Shown here in pieces: positions 10,501 through 20,409 of a DNA stretch of 64,000 nucleotides. The number at the start of each line of letters is the position of its first letter. Position 1 is the stretch's first letter. The notes beneath the pieces were generated by a model. The model worked only from the letters and a program-made list of their open reading frames with translations. It was not told the DNA's origin and ran no database searches. This DNA is from Adenophora triphylla var. japonica (taxonomy: Eukaryota; Streptophyta; Magnoliopsida; Asterales; Campanulaceae). The stretch lies in contig JAFEMH010001289.1 in the NCBI GenBank assembly GCA_022495995.1, forward strand, positions 372,001 to 436,000, in the 5' to 3' direction. The position numbers were made by a program, and so were the translations under genes.

Positions 10501-13500
10501 CCAACCACGTTGTATGAGCGGCCTCCTTGATTATCCCTGCACTTAAAAGTTTTTGTACCTCAGCTTTTATGGCTTCTTCTTTGTCACGAGCAAAACTTCT
10601 TAACTTTTGGGGTCTAGGCTTTATGGTCGGGTTAACTTCAAGCCTGTGAACAACGACCTCTTCCTTAATTCCCCTCATGTCTTCTACTCTCCATGCGAAG
10701 ACATCATTACTCCCTTTGAGTAGCTCAATGATTTCTGCTCGCTCCTCTGGTGATAGCTGTTTTCCAATTTGAATTTTTTGGTCGGGGTAGGAAAGGTTGG
10801 TGATAACTGACTCTAGCTCGTCCACAGCTTCTAGCTCTGGTCCATCTCTGAATTGAAGAGTCTCAATTATTATCTCCCTCACCCTTTGTCTCTCCTCGGC
10901 CCCCAGGTGTGGAGCTTCTTCTGCTATCATATCATCCAACTTATCTGCCACCTCGCTGGTGGTGGTGGTGGCCCCCGAGTTATTGTCGAGTTGAAGGCAT
11001 AGGTTGCCTATGAGGACTTGGTCGACCATAACTACATCTGAATCGACCTCAGTGGTGTTAGAGTGACGTGTCGACTCAAGCATGACCTCGTCATTTGAGC
11101 GATAGGTCGACTCTTCCACGTTGGTGATTGTTGACAGTCGGGTAGTTTTGGTGACTGATTGAGACAACTTTAAATAACCATCAGCCGTCTCGATCTCTAG
11201 CTCCCTCTTTTTTCTTTCTCGGAGAACATGGTCCAGATATGCCCGGGCTGTGCCTTGTACGCAGCCTACTCCAGCAGGTGTGGGGAACTTGACTCTCTGG
11301 TGAGGGATCGATGCCACCATTCCAAGAGCGACCTGACCAGGAATGCCAAGTATCGCGGCATAATCACTGTTTACATCAATTACAATAAATTGTACCTTCG
11401 AAACGACCCTGAGGGGATGTTGGCCTAGGTCGACGTCGAGCTCTATCTTGCCTTTTGCATCAACTCTGTGGTTGGTGAAGCCCTCCAACCTGCCATCATA
11501 TCTTTCCAATTGTTCGTCATTAAGACCCATCTCCTTGAAAGTTTTATAGAACAATATATCCTTGCAGGCCCCCGTGTCGACTAGAAGTCTGCTCGTCGTG
11601 CATCCGTCTATGAGACCTGGGATGACGAGAACTTGCTCCCTAGCCGCCATATTAGTTGCTAACTCATGGGGGTAGAAACTGATCGCTTCATCTCTGACTT
11701 CTCTTCTTGGAGGCACATGTGGGGCCTTATTGAGTTGGAAGATCTTGTGCTTGATGGCTGTGTTGCTCGCTTGCTCTGTAATGACTCCCAGGTTCAGTCT
11801 AGGATGCCTAGGTCCTGGTTGTCCACCTTCTGGCTGCTCTCCCCCTCCGGCTTGAGGCCTCTTCACATAAGTATCGAGCCTGCCCTGGTCGACCATTCTT
11901 TGTATGATACGTTTCAACCCCAAACAATCCTCTGTGAGATGCCCAGTGTCCTTGTGGTAATCACAATACTTACTATTGTCCCTCCTAAACTTGTTGCCTG
12001 GGTTCATTGGGACAGGAGGAGCCAGCTCAACGGCATTCATAATTTCTGTTCGACTCACCGTAAGGGGAGTGAAAACCTCGGGTACTTTCTCTGTTGCCCT
12101 AGTCCTGTTCTTTCCATTTTTATTGTTTCCTCCATTTTTGTTGGAGTCCTTCTTGTCCTCAGCGACCTCCACCTTGGGGCTTTTACCATTCTTCTTCTCC
12201 TTCCTTTCCTCAGCAAGAGCGACATTGTACACTTTCTCAAACAACTCCTGTCGAGTTGTCACTGTACGAACTGTGAGCTCATAATCCATGTCTGGTGAGG
12301 AAATTCCGTTCCTGAAACAGTTGATGACTTCCCTGTCCGTGAGATCCTCCTCGATCTTATCTACCATTTCTTTGAACTTGGTGAAGTAGCTCATTGAGCT
12401 TTCATTCTTTGCCTGCACCAAGTTGTTCAGGTCAGTGACAGTCACCTTCCGAGCTCCAGCAGTCGAAAAGCGGTCAAGGAACTTCATCCTGAAACCTGCC
12501 CAAGTGGTGATGCAACCGGCAGCCAAGCCATTGAACCAGGTTAAAGCCGCCCCAGTGAGTGTGCTTAGGAGAGCTTTGCACAAATTATCATCTTCGTTGG
12601 CAACAAAACACATAGTGGCCTCCAGATGTGTAATATGGCTCTTAGCATTGGTAGACCCTGAATATTTCTCCAGAAGTGGCAACCTGAAAGTAGGAGGAGG
12701 TCGACTATCTCTGATTTCTTTGGACAGAGGTCGAAGAGCAAAGTCAATTCGTTCGACCTTTCCAGTCTCCTTTTTCTTCTCCTCCTCCCATTGCTCAAAC
12801 TTCCTTTTCATCAACAGCCATTCTCTAGCGTCGGGTCTTCCTTCCTCTGCAGGGGGAACAGCATTCGACTTCTGGCCCTCACTCCTGGGAGGAGTTACCT
12901 GCCTACTCCTCCTGTCTCTGTGGGAATTGGCTCTTTCTGATCGGATTGGAGATCTATGCCTGTCATTCCTTATGGGCGACCTGCGTCTCTCATTCTCGGA
13001 TGGCGACCTGCGCCTGTTATCTCCATGTGGCGACCTGCGCCTATTATCTCCATATAGCGACCTGCGCCTTTCCCCTCCTACAGGCGACCTGCGCCCATTC
13101 CTGTCTCTATGAGACCCTGATCTTTGTGTCCGTGCTGGGGAAACGCGTCTGTTTCTATTGGCTGTCAATTGTGTCCTCAAATAAGATTGAGCCTCCTGCT
13201 CCCTGTTTCTGGTGAGACTAGCTATCAGGTCGTTACTTGGCACATGAACAATGGTAGGAGCTCGCTGAACTATCCTGTTTTCACCATTCTGGCCAACACC
13301 CTCATTTGGCCTAGTACTCCTGGCCTGTTGACCGTTAGAGACCTGAGTGGGAGCCATTCTTTCAGAGCGTACATCAGCTTGCTCTGCCTCCTCCATAGCT
13401 ATTAGATCGGCCAGAATCTGGGCCCGCTCCAACATCATTTCTTTCTTACTCATGGGATTGGCGGAGGGACCTGCCCTGCTTCCCATGTTCGCTTGCCCAG

Positions 13501-13735
13501 CTGTACGTTTTGGAGGAGGTGGGGCTCCTTGTCCATCCATATGCCTTTTTCCCCTCCTTGTGTCAGGCAATCCTCTGCCATCAACAACACTGGTAGAACG
13601 CGTTGCTCTACCATGAGGGCGATTTGGTGGGGGAGGAGGCAAGTTCAGGTTTTCAGCGTTCGCGTTTGTGTTGTTATTGTTCTCTTCTTCGTGCCCAAGT
13701 GAAGCCTCAGATACGTGCCCGTCTGAAGTCACCAT
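7550..13735 (-). CDS. element D gag-pol polyprotein, 2061 residues, uninterrupted
   Basis: Encodes the whole replication machinery. Approximate residue positions: an Arg/Ser-rich N-terminal part with RRRSP repeats (200-290); the retrotransposon Gag domain (345-520); a zinc knuckle of form CDYHxxTGHxTxxC (590-604); an aspartic protease with VDTGA (about 718); reverse transcriptase with YVDDM (about 1193); the usual RNase H/connection region; a second RNase H with YSDGSA and DSQLIVNQ (about 1490-1600); and integrase with the HHCC finger (HSGICGGH...CDQC, 1712-1750) and catalytic D, D, E at VDLIG, SDNG and GQAEAAN (about 1787, 1846, 1881). The dual RNase H marks the Tat lineage. The start codon at 13735 lies 44 nt downstream of the primer-binding site. 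No stops or frameshifts were seen. Confidence 0.97.
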   Translation of the reverse strand: MVTSDGHVSEASLGHEEENNNNTNANAENLNLPPPPPNRPHGRATRSTSVVDGRGLPDTRRGKRHMDGQGAPPPPKRTAGQANMGSRAGPSANPMSKKEMMLERAQILADLIAMEEAEQADVRSERMAPTQVSNGQQARSTRPNEGVGQNGENRIVQRAPTIVHVPSNDLIASLTRNREQEAQSYLRTQLTANRNRRVSPARTQRSGSHRDRNGRRSPVGGERRRSLYGDNRRRSPHGDNRRRSPSENERRRSPIRNDRHRSPIRSERANSHRDRRSRQVTPPRSEGQKSNAVPPAEEGRPDAREWLLMKRKFEQWEEEKKKETGKVERIDFALRPLSKEIRDSRPPPTFRLPLLEKYSGSTNAKSHITHLEATMCFVANEDDNLCKALLSTLTGAALTWFNGLAAGCITTWAGFRMKFLDRFSTAGARKVTVTDLNNLVQAKNESSMSYFTKFKEMVDKIEEDLTDREVINCFRNGISSPDMDYELTVRTVTTRQELFEKVYNVALAEERKEKKNGKSPKVEVAEDKKDSNKNGGNNKNGKNRTRATEKVPEVFTPLTVSRTEIMNAVELAPPVPMNPGNKFRRDNSKYCDYHKDTGHLTEDCLGLKRIIQRMVDQGRLDTYVKRPQAGGGEQPEGGQPGPRHPRLNLGVITEQASNTAIKHKIFQLNKAPHVPPRREVRDEAISFYPHELATNMAAREQVLVIPGLIDGCTTSRLLVDTGACKDILFYKTFKEMGLNDEQLERYDGRLEGFTNHRVDAKGKIELDVDLGQHPLRVVSKVQFIVIDVNSDYAAILGIPGQVALGMVASIPHQRVKFPTPAGVGCVQGTARAYLDHVLRERKKRELEIETADGYLKLSQSVTKTTRLSTITNVEESTYRSNDEVMLESTRHSNTTEVDSDVVMVDQVLIGNLCLQLDNNSGATTTTSEVADKLDDMIAEEAPHLGAEERQRVREIIIETLQFRDGPELEAVDELESVITNLSYPDQKIQIGKQLSPEERAEIIELLKGSNDVFAWRVEDMRGIKEEVVVHRLEVNPTIKPRPQKLRSFARDKEEAIKAEVQKLLSAGIIKEAAHTTWLANVVMVKKSNGKWRMCVDFTTLNLACPKDSYPLPRIDKLVDSIAGHSTLSFLDAYSGYHQIKMHEDDIVKTAFQAAGGIYCYNMMPFGLKNAGATYQRMVNKVFASQIGRNMEAYVDDMVIKTKAGSHVVDLKETFANLRANDMKLNPSKCVFGVAAGKFLGFMVSQRGIEANPEKIKALVDMKAPTSIKEMQRLNGRVAALGRFISKSAERSLPFFKTLRGTKSFEWTTECHSSFQQLKDYLATPPLLSSPTTGETLFVYLSVGDKSVAAVLIREDEGLQKPVYYVSKALSDVESRYYNAEKVAYALVVASRKLRAYFLAHPIVVLTNAPLRKILHKPESSGRLLNWSIALTEFDIEYRPRKALKAQALADFLVELMFTKEDSEQKAPKEKAKGKGTESQVAISLPDDCWKVYSDGSATKSVSGAGIVLIEPESGTVYEESLRFKFDASNNQAEYEALIAAIEYAKCFGATKIMAYCDSQLIVNQVRGEYEVLSATLIKYCDLVKDLIKDLEFWEIQRIGREDNELADLLSKLATSEEPHGEPISFLENPAYERVKIQCIDDPSRNWTQEKCWIEEMKAYLESGELPDDEKKARAIKKKAPRYVIQGGDLFRRSYTRPLLKCIHPQEVALLIHEVHSGICGGHPGARTLADKLITLGYYWPHMRADTHNFVQQCDQCQRFANLPHVPTTEQTPVIAAWPFDMWGVDLIGPFPPARGNCKYVIVAIDYFTKWVEAKPLARITEENAINFIHDFIWCRFGFPRAIVSDNGLQFSQTFEAEMNRVGIKHWKSSVAYPQGNGQAEAANKLVLSSLKTGLVGRRNNWLDELPLALWAVRTTTRGPTGETPFALTYGSEAMAPAELRFPTARVTFFEQEQNDTNRLIDLDLIDEKRETAYLRMVNYKQRTKSYHDKKVKARSFQVGDHVLRKIEATGRRTQQNKLSPNREGPYVVTRVVKEGTYMIAHPGGEELKHPWHATHLIKYYF

Positions 13736-13776
13736 TGTTGTAGGTTGATAGAGTTTTCGAGGTCAAGCTAAAGCAC

Positions 13777-13795
13777 GTTCCCGGCAATGGAACCA
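13777..13795 (-). promoter_or_regulatory. element D primer-binding site
   Basis: On the minus strand the sequence reads TGGTTCCATTGCCGGGAAC, starting three bases inside the 5' LTR. It resembles the TGGCGCCGTTGCCGGGGA-type sites of Athila/Tat elements. I cannot name the tRNA with certainty. Element A has a mutated version at about 46270-46290. Confidence 0.65.
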
Positions 13796-13798
13796 AAC

Positions 13799-14455
13799 TG
13801 ATGCTACAGGAAATGTGCTTATCAGTAATCCTCCACGTGGCAGGACTAATCACCTGGCTCCTTGACCTGAAATCAGAACCCACGACTAGCCGGATGTGTC
13901 TCCGGCGAAGACGCTCGGGCGTGAGAGTAAGAACACAGTTGTATATAGCTCAAAATGTATTGAATAAGTGAATTCCAATAACAAAATGGCAGTTACCTTT
14001 CACCGTTTGGTAGTGATGAAGTATTTATAGGTGAAGACCGTTATGTTGGATGGTGCTGCATGAGCTCCGTAATTATAGCGGTGGTTATGTTCGTGGGAAC
14101 ATGCTTGTAACTGTCCCTGATTTACAGGGATGCTGTTAAGGAATGATTTGACACACGTGCGTCCATATTTATTAGGTCGACGCTTGGTGATTAGGTCGAG
14201 GTCGCCATTTGGGGAATGGTCGACCTGACTGACGGGTAGAGCATGATTCGTACCCGAATTGTGGTATGGATCAAGAGGTCGGACTAGGTTAGGTCAGGAA
14301 TTGGTAAGTCGGATCATGGGCCTAGTCGACTGATATTTGAGGTGGGCCTTGGGCCTTATTTAGATTGGGCCAGCCTTATTGAGAATGTGAGAGTCAAAGC
14401 TGTATGTGATTGGGCTTTACCCGCTTGGCCCAACTCGACACTTTTGGTATGTTCA
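13799..14455 (-). repeat. element D 5' LTR (right copy)
   Basis: Matches 2328-2984 at all but four positions. It carries the minus-strand TATA box TATAAATA at 14022-14029, so transcription should start roughly 30 nt further left and run into gag-pol. The TSD TGTTT follows at 14456-14460. Confidence 0.95.
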
Positions 14456-14460
14456 TGTTT

Positions 14461-14803
14461 TTTATTATTATTTCATTTGATTTGTTGTTTTTAAGTGTGT
14501 TTGTTTGTTTTCCTCTATTTGTTGAGAATCTTTTTGTTTTCCTCCTTGTTTAGAGCATCTTGAATTCTCTCTTTGTTGAAAGCTTTTGTTTGTTGTTAGT
14601 AATGTTTCTTGTTGCAATGATTGAGATTCTTGGTTGGGCACATATTGCTTACCTAAATGTTTTAATTTGTCATCTCCTCAAAGTTATTTTTTTTTTCGTG
14701 TGCTAATTATTTGAATGCCCATTTTGGGCAGTGTCCAAGTTCTACTTGAAAAAACATTTGTGCGTCTCAAATCATTTTTTGTCAAGACATTAAATGGAGA
14801 TTT

Positions 14804-14833
<30 letters not shown>
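14461..14833. other. gene-free spacer with an (AT)n microsatellite
   Basis: T-rich sequence without coding potential. A (TA)n tract of about 28 bases (14806-14833) runs directly up to the MITE that follows. Confidence 0.5.
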
Positions 14834-14836
<3 letters not shown>

Positions 14837-15089
14837 TCTTCGTCTCATTTCAAATTGCAAAAATATTGTCATTTATGGGAATACAATATTAATGTGATGT
14901 AAGTATGAATATTGGAATAAAGATTATTAGTGGGGTAGGAAATATTAACTTGGTTGATTGGAGTGAGTATAACAAATGAATCCTATTGATTGAAAAATAT
15001 TAAATTTTCATTGTTTAGCTTTTGCAATTTTTAAGTGGGGCAATTAAGATGACAAATTTCGCAATCTGAAAAATAAGACAGAGAAACTA
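14834..15089. mobile_element. Stowaway-like MITE (Tc1/mariner type)
   Basis: About 256 bp flanked by TA. The left end (TTCTCTTCGTCTCATTTCAA) and the reverse complement of the right end (TTTCTCTGTCTTATTTTTCA) align over roughly 45-50 bp, continuing through ATTGC-AAAT-TTGTCAT. The CTCTTCGTCTC-type start resembles plant Stowaway ends (CTCCCTCCGTCCC). It is non-coding, so mobilised in trans if at all. Confidence 0.6.
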
Positions 15090-15196
15090 TATAACCTACA
15101 TAGGTAATAAGTATAAATTTATGATTAACATTTATCAACCAAAATATTGGATTATTTCTTAACGAATAATGCTATACATTCATGTAATAAGGGTTG

Positions 15197-15791
15197 TGAT
15201 GATACATGAATCATCCGGATCATTCCTATTCCATCTGTAGTTTGTATTCCAGCTACTTAGACTTGAAAACAATAACAAACAACTAGCCGGGATGATCTGC
15301 GGCTAAAGCCCTACGATATGATGATGAGATATAGAGTATGAGAGTGTTAAATTGTAATGAAACAAGTATATCTCAATAGCCAAAATGACGTCACATATCT
15401 CTGTTGAAGGTGAATTGATATTTATAGTGTTATTATTGGATGCTTATGAATCTCGTATATCATGAAGGGAAATTAGGTGTAACTGTTTACGAGAATGTAG
15501 CAGTCAATTACTAATGTCGACATGGGTTTATGCACGTGTAGTTTGGTCGAAGTCGAATTGAATTCGTGCCTTGTTCAGGCAGAGATAATGCAAGGGGTAT
15601 ATCGTGAGTTGGACGAAGCTAGGTCGGGACCAATGAAAGTCGGACCATAGGCTTGGTCAACTGATATATCTCGACGAGTATATGTAATTTAGGGATGCTC
15701 TGATGGCCCTTTTCGCTTGATGGGCCTTTGGGCCTGTTTTTGATTGTAGGGCCAGCCGGTTGGGCTTAGCCCGTCACTTTTATTCCGTTAA
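15197..15791 (-). repeat. element A 3' LTR (left copy)
   Basis: Starts TGATGATACA. It shares the block from AACAAACAACTAGC through the GGGCCAGCC region with the right copy at 46295-46884, with many substitutions. It has a minus-strand TATA box (TATTTATA at about 15419-15426 on the plus strand) in the same relative place as element D. It is followed by a degenerate polypurine tract. Confidence 0.8.
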
Positions 15792-16090
15792 GTGCCCCGC
15801 AACTTTCTAGCTCGACTTGTCGGGTATAAAGTTATGATAAAAAAATTAATATGGGATGTAGGAAGCGTTTACAGCTCGACTCGTAAGATGTAGATCGTTA
15901 CTCGATGTTTGACCTTTGACTGTTTGATGAGCTGTCTTCTATACGTCGTAATTTCCGCACTTAGTGGTACGGATTCTATCGATTTGACATTCCTCTTAGG
16001 AACTGGCATGGGCATTTAATTTGGCCAATTATTTGACAATTATCCAACCGTTATCCAATCCTTTCCTATTCATGTAAGGAATAAAGGAGG

Positions 16091-16098
16091 TATAAAAG
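16091..16098 (+). promoter_or_regulatory. TATA box of the element A opposite-strand gene
   Basis: TATAAAAG, a canonical plant TATA box, lies 207 bases upstream of the ATG at 16298. Its counterpart in element D is at 3270, 204 bases upstream. It may still direct transcription of the truncated gene. Confidence 0.55.
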
Positions 16099-16297
16099 GA
16101 GAAAAATAATCCTTTCCAAACATTACCATCTCAGAATCCTTAAGAACTTGGCAGAGAACAAAAGCAAGGAAAATTGTCTTCGGTGACAGAGCTTACTTGT
16201 CCTGTATTAAAGCATCCTTCTTTCTCTTCGAAAACTCCAGGTACTTCTCAATTTTGCTTATTACGGCTAGATTTTGAAGCTTTTCTTTATTTCCGCC

Positions 16298-16817
16298 ATG
16301 GCTATGGTGTTAGGTTTTGAGATGAGGGAAAGGTATGGGTATAACTATATAAACCTTAGGGTATACAAAAGGGTAGATGGTCCTTGGAGAGAATTGTCCT
16401 TAGCAGAGCGTATTACCATCTTAACTAAGTGGAGTTTGTTTTTTTGGTGAGATTGGGTTTCCTGCTGATGAGAGTATGGGGGACATGGCCGTCGATGACC
16501 CATGGGTTGTCTGCCTCTGTCGTTTTAACAAATTCATCGACCATCTAATTATCTTTTACATTAAGTCAAATAAGCCTCCTTTTCCTCGTCAGAGGCTTGC
16601 TTTCCCAAGAGAATCTAGGTGGCCTATAGGTAGTTCGTCTCCCTCTTCTTATAGGATTGATTCCTCTGTTCTTTGTCTTCTATAGAAATGGCAGAGAACG
16701 ACCTGAATACAGGCACCAGCCAGAGTGAAACGTCGACCTCCACCACAGCAAGAATTATGGATCGACTTTATTCCACAGTGGTCGCATGTCGAAATAAAAG
16801 GGGGTATGTGGCTCTTA
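16298..16817 (+). pseudogene. truncated opposite-strand gene of element A
   Basis: Starts GCCATGGCT exactly like element D. The first 50 residues align with the D protein (shared motifs YGY-IN-R-YK and WREL----ITILT-W) before an in-frame stop at about 16450. Homology continues in broken frames (block ending GGGGGTATGTGGCTC) to about 16817. There it jumps into integrase sequence of the other strand, so the coiled-coil part, both introns and the 3' end are missing. A short N-terminal peptide is the most it could encode. Confidence 0.75.
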
Positions 16818-17994
16818 GATTTCCAATGTTTGACTCCCAATATTTCATCTCTGTCTCAAAACTTGTTGAAAACTGAAGGCCATTGTCAGATATAATTAAA
16901 TGTGGCACCCCAAAGCGGCACCAAATGTAATCATGGATGAAGTTGATGGCATTTTCCTCAGTTATTCTGGCCAACGGCTTTGCTTCTATCCATTTTGTGA
17001 AGTAGTCTATTGCAACGATCACATACTTGCAATTTTCACGAGCAGGTGGGAAGGGTCCAATCAATTCCACTCCCCACATGTCGAAAGACCAAGCGGCAAT
17101 CACAGGAGTTTGCTCGGTGGTCGGCAGCTTAGGCAGGTCGACATACCTTTTGCACAAATTCACGGGCGTCTTCTCTCAGATGTGGCCAATAATACCCCAA
17201 AGTATTATCTTTTCCGCCAAAGTTCTGGCCCCTGGGTGTCCACCACATATACCGCTATGCACCTCAAACAAAAGATCTAGGACCTCTTAAGGATGGACAC
17301 ATCTTAAGAGAGCGGTTTGATGTAGGACCATCGGAATAAAGCTTCCCAATGAATAGTAAATCTAGGAGATTTCTTCTTGATCACTCGAGCTCTTTGCTTG
17401 TCTTCAGGTAGCTCACCCAACTCGATGTAAGCCTTGATCTCGTCAATCCAACACTTAGCACTATTCTCCAAGCATAGAACCTGAACTCTCTTGTATGCTG
17501 GTTGAACTAAGTAAGAGATGGGCTGGTTGTTTTCTTCATATACTGTAGCCAACTTCGAGAATAGATCGGCCAATTCTTTGTCTTCACGGCCTATCCTCTG
17601 AATTTCCCAAAACTAGAAGTCTTGGATCAACATCTTGACTAGCCCGCAATACTCTACCAGGATCGGGTTGAGCACCTCGTATGCACCTTTGACTTGATGG
17701 ACGATCAACTAAGAGTCACAATAAGCTAATATCTTGGTCGCTCCAAAGCATTTGACATACTCGATGGCTGCTATTAGAGCTTCGTACTCGGCCTGGAACT
17801 TGAGCCTCAACGCTTCCTCAAACACTTTCTCACTTTTAGGCTCGACCAAGACAATTTCAGCCCAACTAACCTTCTTGGTTGCAGACCCATCTGAATATAC
17901 TTTCCAAATGTCCAGGGCAAACTAAACTCTTGTCAACTTGATAGTTATTTTCCTTTAGGATTTTTCTATTTAGGTGGCTCTGGGTCTTCCTTGT
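16818..17994 (-). pseudogene. element A integrase and second RNase H remnant
   Basis: Read leftward, this covers the second RNase H (17574-17960, damaged), the linker and HHCC region (17160-17573) and the integrase core with VELIGPFPPA and SDNGLQF (16840-17163). The first catalytic Asp of the integrase reads Glu (GVELIG versus GVDLIG in D). The glutamate-containing end of the core is deleted at the 16817 junction. Several frameshifts and an in-frame stop near 17700 confirm decay. The right edge at 17994 is a deletion junction with element C sequence. Confidence 0.85.
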
Positions 17995-19345
17995 TGGAAA
18001 ATACGTGCTTTGGATTGGGCAACATCAATTCTACATAGCAAAAGCCATTGGAGTGGTTTAGACCTTGTTCAGTCAATGATCATCACATGAGAAACTTGGG
18101 GCTTGACGATGAAAAAGTCCTGCGACAATGAAAAATCCTTGAAGTATCCTGAACCTTAGTGTTGAACTTGGGTTATCTCAACGAAATCCTATTAGACGAT
18201 TGTCTCATTCGATCTTTAAATGGACCTCACGAGTTGGTCTTCAAAACCAAAATCTAAATCACAAACGATTTTCAATTCTCACATAATAGAACTCTTTCTC
18301 CCCGCTGATTCTTGGAGTCGAGTGCACATTGATCGTCTTGAACAGACAAATGCTTAAGTGAATGTATGTTGTTATGCAAATGCTTTCACTAACCCTCTTG
18401 CAGGAATTAAAGTGCATAAAAGCACGTCAAGTGCTTACTTTCAGATCAAACATGTTGAGTGTTTGGATTCCGCTTACCATCTACCAATGCATCCATCGCG
18501 TCAAGCATCCATCGCGTCAAGCATCCATAGCGTCAAGCAACCATCGCGTCAAGCATCCATCGCGTCAAGCATCCATAGCGTCAAGCATCCATTGCGTCAA
18601 GCATCCATTGCGTCAAGCAACCATCACGTCAAGCATCCATCGCGTCAAGCATCCATCACATCAAGTGCCATGCGTCAAGCATACATCAACAAAAAAGCTC
18701 GAGTCAACGCCCAGACAGGTGGATCGTCATCAATTAGATGTGTCAAGCATCTAAAGGTAGTATGTCGAGTACTCACCAACAAAAAGCCCGATTCAACGCC
18801 CAGACAGGTGGATCGTCACCAATTAGGTGTGTGGATCATCACCAATTAGTTGTGTCAAGCATCTAGGGTTAGTATGTCAAATACTCACCTCAACAAAAAG
18901 CTCGGTCCCGAATCGCCAGGATCGTCACCTCTATAAAAAGCTCGGTCTTGAATCGCCAAGATCGTCACCTCACTCCAGACAAACCAACAGGATGCAAAGG
19001 ACCGTACAGGTAAACCTTTGTTTTCTAACATCGTTCCCCGCAGGTTCGGAGCCCAAGCAGGCGAATCTTCAGACGGACAGGTATATTCAGAATTGGGTCA
19101 TGATTTGATTCCTCAGTATGGATTTGCCTTTTCAAAAATAAAATCTCCTTGATTTTCAAAAAATGATTTTCAAAATACCTAAAGCAACCTTTTCGTGTTT
19201 TGGAGTTGAACTACGTTTTGGTCTGATTCTCCGATAGAGATACGTAGGCAGCTCGCGGCAAGACGACTTACATCCCGAGTTCGAGAATGATGTCTTTTCT
19301 ATCGACGACACTTCTTCTTTCATAAGACCTGTCGCCGAGGGGCTC
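17995..19345 (+). mobile_element. truncated upstream copy of element C (3' internal end)
   Basis: Matches 24540-25884 closely over its full length, including the 16-bp minisatellite and the final polypurine tract. The match begins abruptly at 17995, where element A sequence stops. It is therefore the 3' internal part of an additional element C copy whose left portion was deleted, leaving a tandem arrangement that shares the LTR at 19346. ORFs here arise from the repeats and are not genes. Confidence 0.75.
18489..18680. repeat. 16-bp minisatellite, first copy
   Basis: About eleven to twelve imperfect copies of CATCCATCGCGTCAAG. The homologous array at 25034-25225 has a different order of unit variants. 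Being 16 bp without spacers, it is a tandem repeat and not a CRISPR. Confidence 0.85.
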
Positions 19346-20408
19346 TGTAGACACCCCATTCTGAACTCATAATTACATGATTACACTACTCTTCATCTAT
19401 CTTTTGTGTTTTGATGAAAGCATATCAGTTTCGTCATGTTTCGTTAAGTTTCTAACTAACCTCGTTAGTTTTGGACCCTCTATCTTGACTAACGGAACAA
19501 CCGAAGAGGACAAAATAGTCATCGGACTAGTTATCTCGCACGAGATATCATATCTCGCGCGAGATATCCCCTCGACAGGATGTGCAGAAATCACTCTCCT
19601 TCTCCGTTTCAAACTCTCTTTTTGGATAAAACCTTATCAATTCGGGTATCCAATCAGAACTGAGTTCTGGAACCTTCCTAGGGGATTTTACCTCTCCACC
19701 TTCACCTCTCCAACCTCCTATAAATACTGGATGACTTTCAGTGTTTCAGAGGTCGACAATTATGATCCTTGATCAAGAAAACACACAACACACACAATTT
19801 GTTGGTTTCTTTCCACGAAAGACTCCTTCAAATCACTCACAAAAACAACTCCTAAATTCGTCCTTCAACCACGTTGATTGACGAACATCGAAGCCCGAAT
19901 CAAAGGACCAAGGCGAAGCTCCGTCCGCATCAAGATCTGAATCAAGGATCGAGGCGAAGCTCTGTCCGCATCAAGGTTCGACTCTAAACTTGAGTCGAAA
20001 CTCTGTCCGAATCTCTCCTCAAAAGGTAATTATCCTTTAAACTTTCGTTTCTCTTCTCAATCCCTCTATTGATTTTAGAGTAGTGTAATCCCATCAAAAG
20101 GATTAGCCTAGAGTCCCTTCAGTCAATGGAGGCGATCTCGAAGCATACAATCCGACATTCCTAATCAAGAAATTGATTAGGGTTTACTTGTTTTCTTTAA
20201 TTATATATTTTAAAAATAGAAAATCTCTCTTTTCTTTAGCAAGACCAATCTCCGGATTGGGTGGAATGGATGCTCCTTGACCTACCCATTCCATAACCTA
20301 AGCCCCGAACCCAAATCTCTTTCAAAATGGTTTTTCTATGTTTCCAAACGAATAATATAGGTGGCGACTCAAAAACAAAAAAGATGAAAATTTTCTCACA
20401 ACGCTACA
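19346..20408 (+). repeat. element C LTR (left of the complete copy)
   Basis: Begins TGTAGACACCCC after the polypurine tract and ends CGCTACA, one base before the primer-binding site. TATA box TATAAATA at 19719-19726. It contains the palindrome pair near 19531-19567. It also serves as the 3' LTR of the truncated upstream copy. Confidence 0.8.
19531..19567. repeat. paired palindromes in the element C LTR
   Basis: A near-palindrome (TATCTCGCACGAGATA, one asymmetric pair) followed at once by a perfect 18-bp palindrome ATATCTCGCGCGAGATAT (19550-19567). The same pair occurs in the right LTR (perfect copy 26084-26101) and in the 5' internal region (20514-20550). A drifted pair lies at 21544-21580. 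Function unknown; it could be a protein-binding site or hairpin. Confidence 0.8.
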
Positions 20409-20409
20409 G

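Larger units (their letters stand above)
2328..14455 (-). mobile_element. element D: intact Tat-lineage Ty3/gypsy retrotransposon
   Basis: A 12,128-bp element flanked by the 5-bp target-site duplication TGTTT (2323-2327 and 14456-14460). The two 657-bp LTRs differ at only four positions, all transitions. It has a primer-binding site, a polypurine tract, one uninterrupted gag-pol ORF on the minus strand, and a 4.5 kb region between pol and the 3' LTR. That region holds a tandem repeat and an opposite-strand, intron-containing gene. The domain order PR-RT-RH-second RH-IN, and extra ORFs between pol and the 3' LTR, are known for the plant Tat lineage (Tat, Ogre, Retand, Grande types). The intact ORF and near-identical LTRs suggest recent and possibly continuing activity. 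Confidence 0.93.

Noticed and set aside
11666..13112. Long plus-strand frames under gag-pol (for example 11666-12298, 12423-13112)
   Set aside because: They are antisense shadows of the intact D gag-pol ORF with no recognisable domain.
18489..18680. CRISPR-like array (also 27727-28250)
   Set aside because: Units are contiguous tandem repeats without unique spacers, in plant transposon DNA.
18358..18849. Open frame through the 16-bp minisatellite, and its twin at 24903-25298
   Set aside because: The frame exists only because the 16-bp unit lacks stops. It has no domain and lies in a non-coding 3' region.
17995..20408. First reading of element C as having 2.4 kb LTRs
   Set aside because: The repeated block contains a polypurine tract (GCCGAGGGGCTC) followed by TGTAGACACC, so the true LTR starts at 19346/25885. 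The extra 1.35 kb is duplicated internal sequence from a partial tandem copy.
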